Shown: piece by piece, positions 44,646 through 54,160 of the stretch
Layout: every line of letters starts with the position of its first letter
Numbering within the stretch: the first letter of the stretch is position 1
Source of the DNA: Brevibacterium spongiae
GTDB taxonomy: Bacteria > Actinomycetota > Actinomycetes > Actinomycetales > Brevibacteriaceae
Length of the DNA stretch: 64,000 bases
Assembly (NCBI RefSeq): GCF_026168515.1
Contig: NZ_CP093443.1
Coordinates: 2,604,001 to 2,668,000, forward strand
Reading direction: 5' to 3'
The notes under the pieces: generated by a model
Databases searched by the model: none
The model's input: the letters and a program-made list of their open reading frames with translations, nothing else
Told to the model about the DNA's origin: nothing
Made by a program: the position numbers and the translations under genes

Positions 44646-46250
44646 TCACGGCATGCGGGCGTAGGCCGGCAGGGTGAGGAAGTCGACGTAGTCGGGAGCG
44701 ATCGCGACCGAGACGAAGGTGTCGGTCGCGTCCTTCCAACCGGCGTCGTCACCGGGCAGCTTGGCGACCTCCTCGGCGACGATGCGCTCGACGAGGTCCT
44801 TCGTGACCTTCTCACCGGAGTCGAGGGTGATGCCGGCGTCGAGCCACTGCCATACCTGGGAGCGGGAGATCTCCGCGGTCGCGGCGTCCTCCATGAGTCC
44901 GTTGATGGCGACCGCGCCGTTGCCTTCGAGCCAGGCGCGCAGGTACTGGATGCCCACGGACACGTTGGTGCGCAGGCCCGCCTCGGTCATCGACCCCGGG
45001 GTCGACTTCACGTCGAGGAGATCGGCTGCGGTGACGTTGACGTCTTCGCGCTTGTTGTCGATCTGGTTCGGCTTGTCGCCGAGGGTCTCGGTGAAGACCT
45101 CCTTGCACAGGGAGACCATGCCGGGGTGGGCGACCCAGGAGCCGTCGAAGCCCTTGCCGGCCTCGCGGGACTTGTCTTCGCGCACCTTGTCGAAGGCGGC
45201 CTTGTTCGCGGCTTCGTCCTTCGAGGGCACGAACGCTGACATGCCGCCGATCGCGTGGGCTCCGCGCTTGTGGCAGGTGCGGGCGAGCAGCTCGGTGTAG
45301 GCGTTCATGAACGGCACCGTCATCGTCACGTCCGAACGGTCCGGGAGCAGGAACTCGGAGCCGCGGGAGCGGTAGTACTTGATCACGGAGAAGATGTAGT
45401 CCCAGCGACCGGCGTTGAGGCCGGCGGAGTGTTCGCGCAGTTCGTAGAGGATCTCCTCCATCTCGAACGCCGCGGGGTAGGTCTCGATGAGCACTGTGGC
45501 GCGGATGGTGCCGCGGGACAGGCCGAAGGCGTCTTCAGCGTGTTCGAAGACCTGGTTCCACAGGCGCGCCTCGAGGTGGGATTCCATCTTCGCGAGGTAG
45601 AAGTAGGGGCCGCGGCCCTTCTCGATCTGGACCTGACCGGCGGTGGCGAAGTAGAGAGCGAAGTCGACGAGCGAGCCGGAGGTCTCCTCACCGTCGATGC
45701 GGATGTGCTTCTCCGGCATGTGCCAGCCGCGGGGGCGCACGACGATCGTGGGCAGCTCGTCATCGGGGGCGAGCTTGTATTCCTTGCCCTCGGGCGAGGT
45801 GAAGTCGATTTCGCGGTTGAGGGAGTCGAGCAGGTTGATCTGTCCCTGGATGACCGAGTCCCACTGCGGGGTGTTCGCGTCTTCCTGGTCGGCCAGCCAC
45901 ACCTTCGCTCCGGAGTTGAGCGCGTTGATCGTCATCTTCTTGTAGGTGGGGCCGGTGACCTCGACGCGGCGGTCCTCGAGTCCCGGTGCCGGGGGTGCGA
46001 CCTGCCAGGAGGGATCGTTGCGGATCTCGGCGGTCTCTGCGAGGAAGTCGAGGTCCTTGCCTGCGGCGATCTCGGCCTGACGTTCCTTGCGGGCCTCGAG
46101 ACGGCCGAGCCGCTCGCCGTTGAACTTCCGGTGCAGGTCGACGATGAGCTCCAGCGCCTTCGGGGTGAGGACCTTCTCAGCCCCGTCCGGCAGCTCACCG
46201 GTGATCTCCATCCCGGCGGGGATGTCCAGGTTTTCGATATGAGCGGTCAT
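44646..46250 (-). CDS. aceB: Malate synthase A
   Basis: 534 residues: VWLADQEDANTPQWDSVIQG, TIVVRPRGWHMPEKHIRIDG, YFYLAKMESHLEARLWNQVF, TIRATVLIETYPAAFEMEEI with the Mg-binding Glu, and FDGSWVAHPG. Ends FLTLPAYARMP. Condenses glyoxylate and acetyl-CoA to malate (glyoxylate shunt). AceB-type (about 530) rather than the 720-residue GlcB form. ATG with AAGGAG upstream. Isocitrate lyase is not in the window. The upstream region holds an inverted repeat at 46356-46373. Confidence 0.97.
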   Translation of the reverse strand: MTAHIENLDIPAGMEITGELPDGAEKVLTPKALELIVDLHRKFNGERLGRLEARKERQAEIAAGKDLDFLAETAEIRNDPSWQVAPPAPGLEDRRVEVTGPTYKKMTINALNSGAKVWLADQEDANTPQWDSVIQGQINLLDSLNREIDFTSPEGKEYKLAPDDELPTIVVRPRGWHMPEKHIRIDGEETSGSLVDFALYFATAGQVQIEKGRGPYFYLAKMESHLEARLWNQVFEHAEDAFGLSRGTIRATVLIETYPAAFEMEEILYELREHSAGLNAGRWDYIFSVIKYYRSRGSEFLLPDRSDVTMTVPFMNAYTELLARTCHKRGAHAIGGMSAFVPSKDEAANKAAFDKVREDKSREAGKGFDGSWVAHPGMVSLCKEVFTETLGDKPNQIDNKREDVNVTAADLLDVKSTPGSMTEAGLRTNVSVGIQYLRAWLEGNGAVAINGLMEDAATAEISRSQVWQWLDAGITLDSGEKVTKDLVERIVAEEVAKLPGDDAGWKDATDTFVSVAIAPDYVDFLTLPAYARMP

Positions 46251-46355
46251 CGATGGTTCTCCTTAGTCAGCACACAGGTGCTGCGTTCTTGTCCGCACCA
46301 GCAGGTGCGTCGTTTTCGCTGGTCAACGGGGTTTAGCCTGCGAAACTTCCACATC

Positions 46356-46373
46356 GTGAAAATTTATGTTCAC
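46356..46373. promoter_or_regulatory. Inverted repeat between aceB and the lactate permease
   Basis: GTGAA, eight AT-rich bases, TTCAC. Lies 106 bases upstream of the aceB start codon and 240 from the permease start. Suits a GntR/CRP-like regulator of acetate or lactate use. The intervening 360 bases otherwise contain no gene. Confidence 0.45.
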
Positions 46374-46612
46374 ACAACGAAAGAATAGGAGGTGATGCAC
46401 GTCTCGTCAAACCCTATCCCGGATTCGAGACGGTGTGTTCATTGACTCATCGTCGCAGGCTGGAGAGGATGATCTGAGGAACAACTTTCGTGGACTCGCC
46501 GAGGCGGCTGACCGTCATCGACCACCCGAAGTTCTCGGTCGGTGAGGTTCATCGCCGCCGCAGGTGACGTCCTTGGATCAATGCGGCAAAGGTGCCGCGG
46601 ATCGGACTGGCG

Positions 46613-48544
46613 ATGGACAACCTCGCTGTTGCAGCTCTTCTGGCCCTGTCCCCCATCCTTCTTGCGGGGATCCTCCTCATCGGGTTCCGCTGGCCGGCCA
46701 AATATGCGATGCCGGTCGGACTCATCGCCGCCGCGCTGGTGGCGAACTTCGCGTGGAAGATCGAGTGGGTGACGATCGGAGCGTCGGTCGTCCAGGGCAT
46801 CCTCGTGGCGATCGGTCTGCTGTGGATCGTCTTCGGCGCACTTCTGCTGCTGGCCACGATCACCCGGTCGGGCGCGATCGAGACGATCCGCTCCGGCTTC
46901 ATCGCCATCTCACCGGACCGGCGCGTGCAGGTCATCATCGTCGCGTGGCTCTTCGGCTCCTTCATCGAGGGTGCGGCCGGCTTCGGGACACCGGCGGCCG
47001 TCGTCGCCCCGCTCATGCTGGCCCTGGGCTTCCCCGCCATCGCTGCGGTGCTCGCGGGCCTCATCATCCAGTCGACACCGGTGAGCTTCGGCGCAGTGGG
47101 CACCCCGATGGTGCTGGGCATCGGCTCGGGACTGTCGCAGGAGGATGGATCGATGTCGGCCGACGTCGCCGAACGAGCCGGGCAGCTCGGCCTCAGTCAG
47201 GCCGAGTTCGTCGCCCACACCGCCACGCAGGTCGCGCTCATCCACGCGATCTGCGGGATCTTCATCCCGCTGCTGCTGGCCTGTCTGATGACCGGGTTCT
47301 TCGGTGCCAATCGTCGTTTCGCCGACGGACTGGCCGTCGCCCCCTTCGCGATCTATTCGGCGCTGGCGATGGTCGTACCCTACCTCATCGTCGCGAACCT
47401 GCTCGGACCCGAGTTCCCATCACTGCTCGGCGGCCTCATCGGACTGGCGATCGTCGTGACCACCTCGCGGATGGGCTTCCTCATGCCGAAGAAGACATGG
47501 GACTTCGCCCCGCGTGAGAAGTGGCCGGCGTTCTGGATGGGCACCGTCGACCCGAACCGGGAGAAGGCGCAGATCCAGAAGAAGATGTCGCTGGTCCGCG
47601 CATGGTCGCCCTACCTCATCGTCGTCGCACTACTGCTCATCACCCGCAACGTGCCCGCCATCAAGGAGTTCCTCAACGGTCCCGCGGTGATCAAGATCGA
47701 GGGCATCTTCGGCACGCCGATCAATCAGAACATGGACCTGCTGTGGTCGCCGGGAGCGATCTTCGTCCTCGCCTGCGGACTGACCTATTTCATCCACCGG
47801 ATGACGAAGAAGCAGATCGCCGGATCCTGGCAGATCGCTGGATCGCAGATCGCCAGCGCAGCCGTGGCGCTGCTGTGTTCGCTGCCGCTGGTGCGGGTGT
47901 TCATCAACTCCGGTGCCGACTACAACGGAGCCGGCCTCGATTCGATGCCGGTCACCCTCGCCGAGGCGGCCGCCTCCACTGTAGGAGAGGGTTGGCCGCT
48001 GCTCGCCCCATTCGTCGGTGCCCTGGGCGCATTCGTCGCGGGATCGAACACTGTCTCGAACATCATGTTCTCGCAGTTCCAGTTCTCGACCGGTGTCGCG
48101 ATCGGTGCGGGCAGCCCGGAGACGGTTGTGGCGGCGCAGGCCGTGGGCGGTGCCGCGGGCAATATGGTCGCGGTGCACAATGTCGTGGCCGCCTCGGCGA
48201 CTGTGGGGCTCGTGGGTCGAGAGGGTGAGCTCATCCGCCGCACGTCGATCCCGATGCTCGTCTATTCGCTGGCAGCCGGTGCCATGGCATTCATCGGCCT
48301 CAACGGACTGGGCTTCAACGCCGGCACAGTCGTCCTCACGGCACTCATCGTCGGTCTCGCCGTCGTCGTCATCCTCGCCCGGCGCTCCCCCGGCAAACCC
48401 CTGCCGGGCTTGTCGGATGGTGCTGGCGATGGGGTGGCCCGAGGAGACGGCTCTGCCGATCCTGCCTCGGCCGGCGGACGCACAGCTCCCGGCACCGACT
48501 CCGCAGTCGACGATGACGAACCGGAGGCCACCACCCGCGCCTGA
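46613..48544 (+). CDS. L-lactate permease family transporter
   Basis: 643 residues with about 13-14 helices. [60 protein letters not shown] (signature of Lct[12 protein letters not shown]), [20 protein letters not shown] and [20 protein letters not shown] are family hallmarks. Proton-coupled uptake of lactate and possibly glycolate. ATG 46613 chosen over GTG 46592, which has no spaced ribosome site. C-terminus extended and acidic. Confidence 0.93.
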   Translation: MDNLAVAALLALSPILLAGILLIGFRWPAKYAMPVGLIAAALVANFAWKIEWVTIGASVVQGILVAIGLLWIVFGALLLLATITRSGAIETIRSGFIAISPDRRVQVIIVAWLFGSFIEGAAGFGTPAAVVAPLMLALGFPAIAAVLAGLIIQSTPVSFGAVGTPMVLGIGSGLSQEDGSMSADVAERAGQLGLSQAEFVAHTATQVALIHAICGIFIPLLLACLMTGFFGANRRFADGLAVAPFAIYSALAMVVPYLIVANLLGPEFPSLLGGLIGLAIVVTTSRMGFLMPKKTWDFAPREKWPAFWMGTVDPNREKAQIQKKMSLVRAWSPYLIVVALLLITRNVPAIKEFLNGPAVIKIEGIFGTPINQNMDLLWSPGAIFVLACGLTYFIHRMTKKQIAGSWQIAGSQIASAAVALLCSLPLVRVFINSGADYNGAGLDSMPVTLAEAAASTVGEGWPLLAPFVGALGAFVAGSNTVSNIMFSQFQFSTGVAIGAGSPETVVAAQAVGGAAGNMVAVHNVVAASATVGLVGREGELIRRTSIPMLVYSLAAGAMAFIGLNGLGFNAGTVVLTALIVGLAVVVILARRSPGKPLPGLSDGAGDGVARGDGSADPASAGGRTAPGTDSAVDDDEPEATTRA

Positions 48545-48572
48545 CGCCTCCGCCGAAGCCTGTGAATGGCAA

Positions 48573-48634
48573 CAGCTCGGTGAACCGACACTGGCTTGGC
48601 ACATGGACCAAGTTTTTGTCGGTTCACCGAGCTG
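48573..48634. terminator. Long hairpin between lactate permease and RNase J genes
   Basis: CAGCTCGGTGAACCGACA (48573-48590) pairs perfectly with TGTCGGTTCACCGAGCTG (48617-48634). The loop itself contains CTTGG/CCAAG. A T-run (TTTTT, 48613-48617) sits on the + strand within the loop side. Probably terminates both convergent genes; it also resembles the other long palindromes here. Confidence 0.65.
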
Positions 48635-48658
48635 ATAGCAGCCGCAGGCGAAGCTACC

Positions 48659-50347
48659 TCAGACGATGACGACCATGGGGACGATCATCGGCTTGCGGCG
48701 CAGCTTCGAGGACACCCAGCGGCCGACGGTGCGGCGCACGACCTGCTGCAGCTGGTACTGGTCGGTCGTGCCGTCGCGCAGAGCATCCTCGACGGCTTTC
48801 TGGACCTTCGGGACGATCGAGTCGAAGACATCATCGGATTCGGCCACACCGCGGGCGTGGATCTCGGGTCCGGCGATGAGCGACTTCGTCTGCGAGTTCA
48901 CGGCCATGAAGATCGTCACGAAGCCCTCACCGGACAGGACGAGTCGGTCCTTGAGGTCCGCCTCGGTGATCTCACCGACCGACGAACCGTCGACGAAGAC
49001 GTAGTTGCAGTCGACGGCTCCGACGACCTCGGCGTGGCCGTCCTTGAGGTCGACGACCCAGCCGTCGTCGGCGAGGACGATGTTGTTCGGGTCGACCCCG
49101 GTCGCCTCGGCATGGCGGGCGTTGGCCAGCAGGTGGCGCCATTCGCCGTGGACGGGCATGACGCCGCGGGGCTTGACGATGTTGTAGCAGTAGAGCAGCT
49201 CGCCGCCGGAGGCGTGGCCGGACACGTGGATCTTCGCATCGGCTTTCGAGATCACGCGGGCACCGAGCTTCATGAGGCCGTTGATGACCTTGAACACGGA
49301 GTTCTCATTGCCGGGGATGAGCGAGGAGGCGAGGATGACGGTGTCGCCGTCGCCCACGTCGACGCGGTGGCTGCGGTTGGCCATGCGGGACAGGGCGGCC
49401 ATCGGCTCGCCCTGGGACCCGGTGCACATGAGGACGATCTGGTCCTCCGGGTAGTCGTCGACCTTCTTGATGTCGATGAGGGTTCCGGCCGGCACGTTGA
49501 GGTAGCCGAGGTCTTCGGCGATCTTCATGTTGCGGACCATGGAGCGGCCGACGAGGGCGACCTTGCGGCCGTGGGCGGTCGCGGCGTTGAGCACCTGCTG
49601 CACGCGGTGGACGTGGGAGGAGAAGGAAGCGACGATGATGCGGCGCTCGGCGGTGCCGAAGAGGTTCTCGAGCACGGGCCCGATGTCCTTCTCCAGCGCG
49701 GTGAAGCCGGGGACCTCGGCGTTCGTCGAGTCCGTCATGAACAGGTCGACGCCTTCTTCACCGAGGCGGGCGAAGGCGCGCAGGTCGGTGATGCGGCCGT
49801 CGAGCGGCAGCTGGTCCATCTTGAAGTCGCCGGTATGGAGGATGTTGCCGGCGCCGGTGCGGATGAACACGGCCAGTGCGTCGGGGATCGAGTGGTTGAC
49901 GGCGACGAACTCGAGGTCGAAGGGGCCGAGCTGGTCGAGATCGTCTTCGGCCACCACGCGGGTGATCGGCTTGATCCGGTGTTCCTTGAGCTTGGCTTCG
50001 ATGAGGGCGATCGTCAGCTTCGAGCCGAGGATCGGGATGTCGCCCTTGCGTCGCAGCAGGTAGGGCACGGCGCCGATGTGGTCCTCGTGTCCGTGAGTGA
50101 GGACGAGGCCGACGATGTCGTCGAGGCGGTCGTCGAGGTAGGAGAAATCGGGGAGGATGAGGTCGACGCCGGGCTGGTCCTCTTCGGGGAAGAGCACGCC
50201 GCAGTCGACGATGAGGAGTTTGCCGTGGTATTCGAACACGGTCATGTTGCGTCCGACCTCGCCGAGTCCGCCGAGTGCGACGATGCGGACGGCTTCTTTG
50301 TCCATCCTCGGCGGGCGGGACAGTTCTTGGGTCAATGCATTATTCAC
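48659..50347 (-). CDS. rnj: Ribonuclease J
   Basis: About 562 residues from GTG 50347; GTG 50359 and an internal ATG (MDKEAV) are alternatives. Metallo-beta-lactamase fold: VRIVALGGLGEVGRNMTVFE, metal site LTHGHEDHIGAVPYLL (HxHxDH), LHTGDFKMDQ, MTDSTNAEVPGFT, and MPVHGEWRHL. A beta-CASP domain and C-terminal domain follow. Dual endo/5' exonuclease in mRNA and rRNA processing. Start overlaps the dapA stop, so dapA-rnj form a cotranslated unit, an arrangement typical of actinobacteria. Confidence 0.94.
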   Translation of the reverse strand: MNNALTQELSRPPRMDKEAVRIVALGGLGEVGRNMTVFEYHGKLLIVDCGVLFPEEDQPGVDLILPDFSYLDDRLDDIVGLVLTHGHEDHIGAVPYLLRRKGDIPILGSKLTIALIEAKLKEHRIKPITRVVAEDDLDQLGPFDLEFVAVNHSIPDALAVFIRTGAGNILHTGDFKMDQLPLDGRITDLRAFARLGEEGVDLFMTDSTNAEVPGFTALEKDIGPVLENLFGTAERRIIVASFSSHVHRVQQVLNAATAHGRKVALVGRSMVRNMKIAEDLGYLNVPAGTLIDIKKVDDYPEDQIVLMCTGSQGEPMAALSRMANRSHRVDVGDGDTVILASSLIPGNENSVFKVINGLMKLGARVISKADAKIHVSGHASGGELLYCYNIVKPRGVMPVHGEWRHLLANARHAEATGVDPNNIVLADDGWVVDLKDGHAEVVGAVDCNYVFVDGSSVGEITEADLKDRLVLSGEGFVTIFMAVNSQTKSLIAGPEIHARGVAESDDVFDSIVPKVQKAVEDALRDGTTDQYQLQQVVRRTVGRWVSSKLRRKPMIVPMVVIV

Positions 50348-51263
50348 TGAGGTAACCACTCCTGGTCAATTGGGCGGTGACGAACGCCAGCTGGTCCTCA
50401 TCTGCTGGGAGCAGCGGCATCCGCACATCGCGGTTGTCGAGTATTCCTTGGGCCTGCAAGGCGGCCTTTGCCGAGATCACGCCCGGCATGTGGTTCATGA
50501 GCGCATCCACGACGTCCGCGGTCTCGCGGGAGAGGATGCGTGCGGTATTGAGATCGTTGTTCGCCACTGCGGCCACCATGGTCGCGAAGCGGTCGGAGCA
50601 CACGTGCCCGGCCACGGACACGAGTCCGAGCGCACCGAGGGACAGCAGCGGCAGGTTGAGCGCGTCCTCACCGGAGTAGTAGACCAGCGAGGAGTTGTTC
50701 ATCACGAACGAGGAGGCGAAGAGGTCGCCCTTGGCGTCCTTGACCGCGAGGATGTTCGGATGGTCCGAGAGCCGCAGCAGCGTGTCCGTGATGATCGGGG
50801 CGCCGGCGCGTCCGGGGATGTCGTAGAGCATCACCGGCAGGTCGGTGGAGTCCGCGGCCGCGCGCATATGCGCCTCGATCGCGGGCTGCGTCGGCTTCGA
50901 GTAGTAGGGGGTGACGATGAGGATGCCGTCGGCTCCCGCATCGGCCGAACGCCTGGAGAGTTCGATGGTGTGGGCGGTGACGTTGTTGCCGGTGCCGGCG
51001 ATGATCTTCGCCCGCTTGCCGATGACTCCGCGCACGACGCGCAGCAGTTCGACCTTCTCATCGTCGGTCGTCGTCGGTGATTCGCCGGTGGTGCCGGAGA
51101 CGACGAGCATGTCGTTGCCGAGCTCGACGAGGTGGTTCGCCACCTTCTCCACGGCCGCATAGTCGATGCTTCCGTCGCGCTTGAATGGGGTCACCATTGC
51201 CGTGCCGACAGTACCGAATGCGTCAATGGCAGTCGCTGCTGCCTGGTCACCGAGAATCGCCAT
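50340..51263 (-). CDS. dapA: 4-Hydroxy-tetrahydrodipicolinate synthase
   Basis: 307 residues, TIM barrel: FGTVGTAMVTPFKRDGSIDY, VVSGTTGESPTTTDDE, YYSKPTQPAIEAHMRA, YDIPGRAGAPI and the Schiff-base Lys in ILAVKDAKGD. Condenses pyruvate with aspartate semialdehyde. ATG at 51263 preceded by TATCCT (minus, 51270-51275) plus six bases: leaderless with its own promoter. Confidence 0.96.
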   Translation of the reverse strand: MAILGDQAAATAIDAFGTVGTAMVTPFKRDGSIDYAAVEKVANHLVELGNDMLVVSGTTGESPTTTDDEKVELLRVVRGVIGKRAKIIAGTGNNVTAHTIELSRRSADAGADGILIVTPYYSKPTQPAIEAHMRAAADSTDLPVMLYDIPGRAGAPIITDTLLRLSDHPNILAVKDAKGDLFASSFVMNNSSLVYYSGEDALNLPLLSLGALGLVSVAGHVCSDRFATMVAAVANNDLNTARILSRETADVVDALMNHMPGVISAKAALQAQGILDNRDVRMPLLPADEDQLAFVTAQLTRSGYLSE

Positions 51264-51437
51264 GGTCCCAGGATACCGCCCACGTCGTCTCACGAGTGCA
51301 GTGGACCTCCCGCGTTGCGGGTGTCATTCGCCTCGACTGCGGCGCATATGCGGCCGTCCTGAGAGACAGATCACAGCGGATTCGCTTCGATCGTCTACTC
51401 TGTAGCCCTGCCCGCCACCGAAACAAAGGAGTTTTCG

Positions 51438-52835
51438 ATGACCCGCACCCGCATCCGCGATTTCCATGATGACGATCTCGACGGAATCATCTGTCTGTTC
51501 GAGGCAGCCGCAGCCGAATCTGCGGATCCCGGTTCCGGCCTCCCCGAGGCGGCCGCCTCCTCCGCGGCAACGCTCACCGAGGTTGCCCTCCCAGGGGCGG
51601 CCGCCTCACCCGCGCCGCTGCTCTATCCGCTCTCCGAGGTGCTCGCCGCCTGCCAGCGCAATCAGGCTGTCATCGCCGTCCGCGATGAGGAGATCGTCGG
51701 CGCCGCCGTGGGTCGTGCCGCCCACGGACAGGGGATTCTCGTGTTCTTCCATGTCCTCGAATCCGTCCGCACCGATCCGGAGCAGGGCACCCGCGCCGAG
51801 GCGGGGCTGCTCGATGCGCTCGAACGCCGTCTCATGCCGCTGGGCTTGGGCAAGCTGTCGATGCTCGTGCCCGCTGGAACGTCGGCCTGCGACGGCCTGG
51901 TGGCCAATGGCTTCGAAGCCCGGTCCGGGCTGAAGTACGTCGAGCGGCACCTGCCCGTCCAACGTCGGGAACTCGACCGCCTCAAGACGGTGGGCGGACG
52001 GATCCTGCCCCGTCACCTGTGGGACGGGGTGAGCGGGATGCAGGAGGAGAAGGACATGCTCGAGGACCGCCTCGTCGTGCCCTTGGCCGAACCGGATCTG
52101 GCGGATCATTTCGGGGTCGTCCCGCCTCGGGCGGTGATGCTCTTCGGTCCACCGGGGACAGGGAAGACGACGTTTGCGAAGGCGGTTGCCTCCCGTCTGG
52201 ACTGGCCGTTCGTCGAGGTCTTCCCCTCGCGGCTGTCCGGTGAGCCCGGTGGTGTGGCGGCAGGGCTGAGGTCGACGTTCGAGCAGATCAACGAGCTCGA
52301 GCATGCTGTGGTCTTCATCGATGAGGTCGAGGAGATCGCGTCGAAGCGCGGAGGTGAGCCGCCCTCGCCGACGCAGGGAGTGACGAACGAGCTGCTCAAG
52401 CAGGTCGCGGAGTTCCGGGACCGGGAAGGCAGGCTGCTCATCTGTGCGACGAATTTCGTCCGCGCCCTCGATGCGGCGTTCCTGCGGCATGGGCGCTTCG
52501 ACTATGTCATTCCCATCGGTCTGCCTGATGCCACGGCCAGGGAGGCGATCTGGTCGCGCTACATTCCCGAGCACACGGTCTCCGGGGTCGATCTCGCGGT
52601 GCTCGTGAATGCCAGCGACGGGCTGACCCCGGCCGATATCGAGTATGCGGCCAGACGCGCTTCGCAGGAGGCGTTGGCGTCATCGCTGCGTCAGCAGCAG
52701 GTCGACATCGCTTCGCGCACGGAGGTGCTCTCCACTGACGACTACCTCGAGGCGCTGCGGGCGACGCGCGCGACGGTGTCCGAAGAGACGGCCCGGGAAT
52801 TCGAAGAGGACGTGGAGACGATCGCGCGGCTGTGA
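51438..52835 (+). CDS. Fusion of GNAT acetyltransferase-like and AAA+ ATPase domains
   Basis: 465 residues. Residues about 4-172 look like a GNAT fold: RIRDFHDDDLDGIICLF, QAVIAVRDEEIVGAAVGRAA, LLDALERRLMPLGLGKLSML and VANGFEARSGLKYVERHL. The usual R/Q-x2-GxG loop is weakened (RTDPEQGTRAE). An insert of about 40 Ala/Pro-rich residues lies at 24-60. From about residue 195 comes a classical FtsH/proteasome-type AAA domain: Walker A FGPPGTGKTT (236-245), Walker B VVFIDEVEEI (291-300), sensor 1 ICATN, Arg finger region RHGRFD. Predicted to couple ATP hydrolysis to remodelling, possibly with acetylated targets. Function not known to me. Confidence 0.85.
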   Translation: MTRTRIRDFHDDDLDGIICLFEAAAAESADPGSGLPEAAASSAATLTEVALPGAAASPAPLLYPLSEVLAACQRNQAVIAVRDEEIVGAAVGRAAHGQGILVFFHVLESVRTDPEQGTRAEAGLLDALERRLMPLGLGKLSMLVPAGTSACDGLVANGFEARSGLKYVERHLPVQRRELDRLKTVGGRILPRHLWDGVSGMQEEKDMLEDRLVVPLAEPDLADHFGVVPPRAVMLFGPPGTGKTTFAKAVASRLDWPFVEVFPSRLSGEPGGVAAGLRSTFEQINELEHAVVFIDEVEEIASKRGGEPPSPTQGVTNELLKQVAEFRDREGRLLICATNFVRALDAAFLRHGRFDYVIPIGLPDATAREAIWSRYIPEHTVSGVDLAVLVNASDGLTPADIEYAARRASQEALASSLRQQQVDIASRTEVLSTDDYLEALRATRATVSEETAREFEEDVETIARL

Positions 52836-52839
52836 AACC

Positions 52840-53544
52840 TCACTCGACCATCGGTGCGCAGAGGCAGACCCGATTGCCGTCGGGATCCTCGAGCACCCAG
52901 TACGACGGTGCCGCCGCATCGCTGACCAGGCGCCCGCCGGCGGCGAGAGCGGAGGCGATGCGATTCTGCGCTTCGTCGTGTCCGACCCAGACGTCGAGGT
53001 GCCAGCGTTGCGGGGTCTCGGGTTCGGGCAGTGGGAAGCGGCTGTTCGTCCGCGGCTCTTGCCACCACAGCCCTGTGTTCACCTGCCCGGTCGGGTCGAT
53101 GAGGCCGCCGTTTGAGTGGGTCGCGTCGGATTCTGCGTCGAGGACGGCTGCATAGAACCCTGCGATCCGAGCGCTCGAGGCGGTGTCGAGAGCGAATTCC
53201 GCCTGCTGCAGGCTCGCGGGTGCGGCCTGCAGTCCCGCCTCTGCGGCGAGTTCGCTGATGGTGCGCGCGAGGTCGACGTCAGCTGCGGTGACCCCTCGCT
53301 CGTCAGCGCTGCTCACGGTGACGATGACATTCGAGGCGGTCAGGGTGATCTCGGGTGCGAGCCCCGCCGATTCTGCGGCCGCTCCGACGGCTCCCGCGAA
53401 TTCGTGTGCCTGCGCGAAGTTCGCGGTGAGGAAGCGTGCGCGAATGGGTCCGGCCAGCTGGCGCCAATCGTCGAGTCCGGCACGTGCAATCCGCGCGGAG
53501 CTGAGCACGTCTTCATTCATTTCGGTGTTCGTCCTCTCAGCCAT
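52840..53544 (-). CDS. PCD-like/VOC fusion protein
   Basis: 234 residues. Residues about 25-105 resemble pterin-4a-carbinolamine dehydratase (WRQLAGPIRARFLTANFAQA, HEFAGAVGAAAESAGLAPEI, ITLTASNVIVTVSS), with the His/His/Asp catalytic set only partly visible. Residues 110-234 are a VOC domain (TASSARIAGFYAAVLDAESD, SYWVLEDPDGNRVCLCAP). Start overlaps the TetR stop by eight bases; ATG 53520 is an alternative. Third gene of the OYE-TetR operon. Function unknown; pterin or small-molecule chemistry is possible. Confidence 0.8.
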   Translation of the reverse strand: MAERTNTEMNEDVLSSARIARAGLDDWRQLAGPIRARFLTANFAQAHEFAGAVGAAAESAGLAPEITLTASNVIVTVSSADERGVTAADVDLARTISELAAEAGLQAAPASLQQAEFALDTASSARIAGFYAAVLDAESDATHSNGGLIDPTGQVNTGLWWQEPRTNSRFPLPEPETPQRWHLDVWVGHDEAQNRIASALAAGGRLVSDAAAPSYWVLEDPDGNRVCLCAPMVE

Positions 53545-54160
53545 CGAGCAGGCGGTCGGCGGTTTCGCTGAGGATCCGCGTCATCGTCTCCGGCTGCGGT
53601 CCGTGGCCAGCGACCGTGGCGAGGTCGAAGCCGTCGATGATGGCGATGAACGTGTCGACCACTTCGGCGGCGGTGAGGTCGAAGAGTGAGAATTCGTACC
53701 TTTCCAGCCCATAGTCGACGATCGTGCGAAACAGCTTCCGCCATCCGGCGAATACGGCATCGACGCAGTTCTGCAGGCCGTCATCTGTCCGGGCGGCGGT
53801 GACGAGTTCGATCCAGATCCGAGATCGCTGTTCGTGCATGCCCACCCCGTGGACCGCGGCGAACGCGTTGTCCAGACGAGAGCGAGCCGACGATCGCCGC
53901 AGGTCAGCCCCGGGTTTCGCCATCTCCTCGAGGTGCAGCAGCACCGTCGCGGTGTGGAAGGAGAACGACTGGGCGAGCAGTTCGTCCCGCGACTCGAAGT
54001 AGTACTGGACAGTGCCGATCGACATCCCGACCGCTTTCGCCACATCCCCGAGCCGGACGGCGGCAGGACCTTTCGCGACGATGGCATCCAGGGTCGCTTG
54101 AATGATCGCGAACTTCTTCGCCTCGGCCTGCTCGGGCGGCTGAGCCGGACGCGGGCTCAT
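53537..54160 (-). CDS. TetR-family regulator of the OYE operon
   Basis: 207 residues from ATG 54160: KKFAIIQATLDAIVAKGPAA, VRLGDVAKAVGMSIGTVQYY and FESRDELLAQSF form the HTH. C-terminal ligand domain with TAARTDDGLQNCVDAVFAGW. Start overlaps the oxidoreductase stop by four bases. The perfect-looking palindrome at 56235-56260 upstream of the operon is its likely operator. Longer upstream frame is noncoding. Confidence 0.88.
   Translation of the reverse strand: MSPRPAQPPEQAEAKKFAIIQATLDAIVAKGPAAVRLGDVAKAVGMSIGTVQYYFESRDELLAQSFSFHTATVLLHLEEMAKPGADLRRSSARSRLDNAFAAVHGVGMHEQRSRIWIELVTAARTDDGLQNCVDAVFAGWRKLFRTIVDYGLERYEFSLFDLTAAEVVDTFIAIIDGFDLATVAGHGPQPETMTRILSETADRLLDG

Noticed and set aside
48596..50350. 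584-codon open frame opposite RNase J
   Set aside because: Shadow of the rnj gene, which has complete metallo-beta-lactamase motifs.
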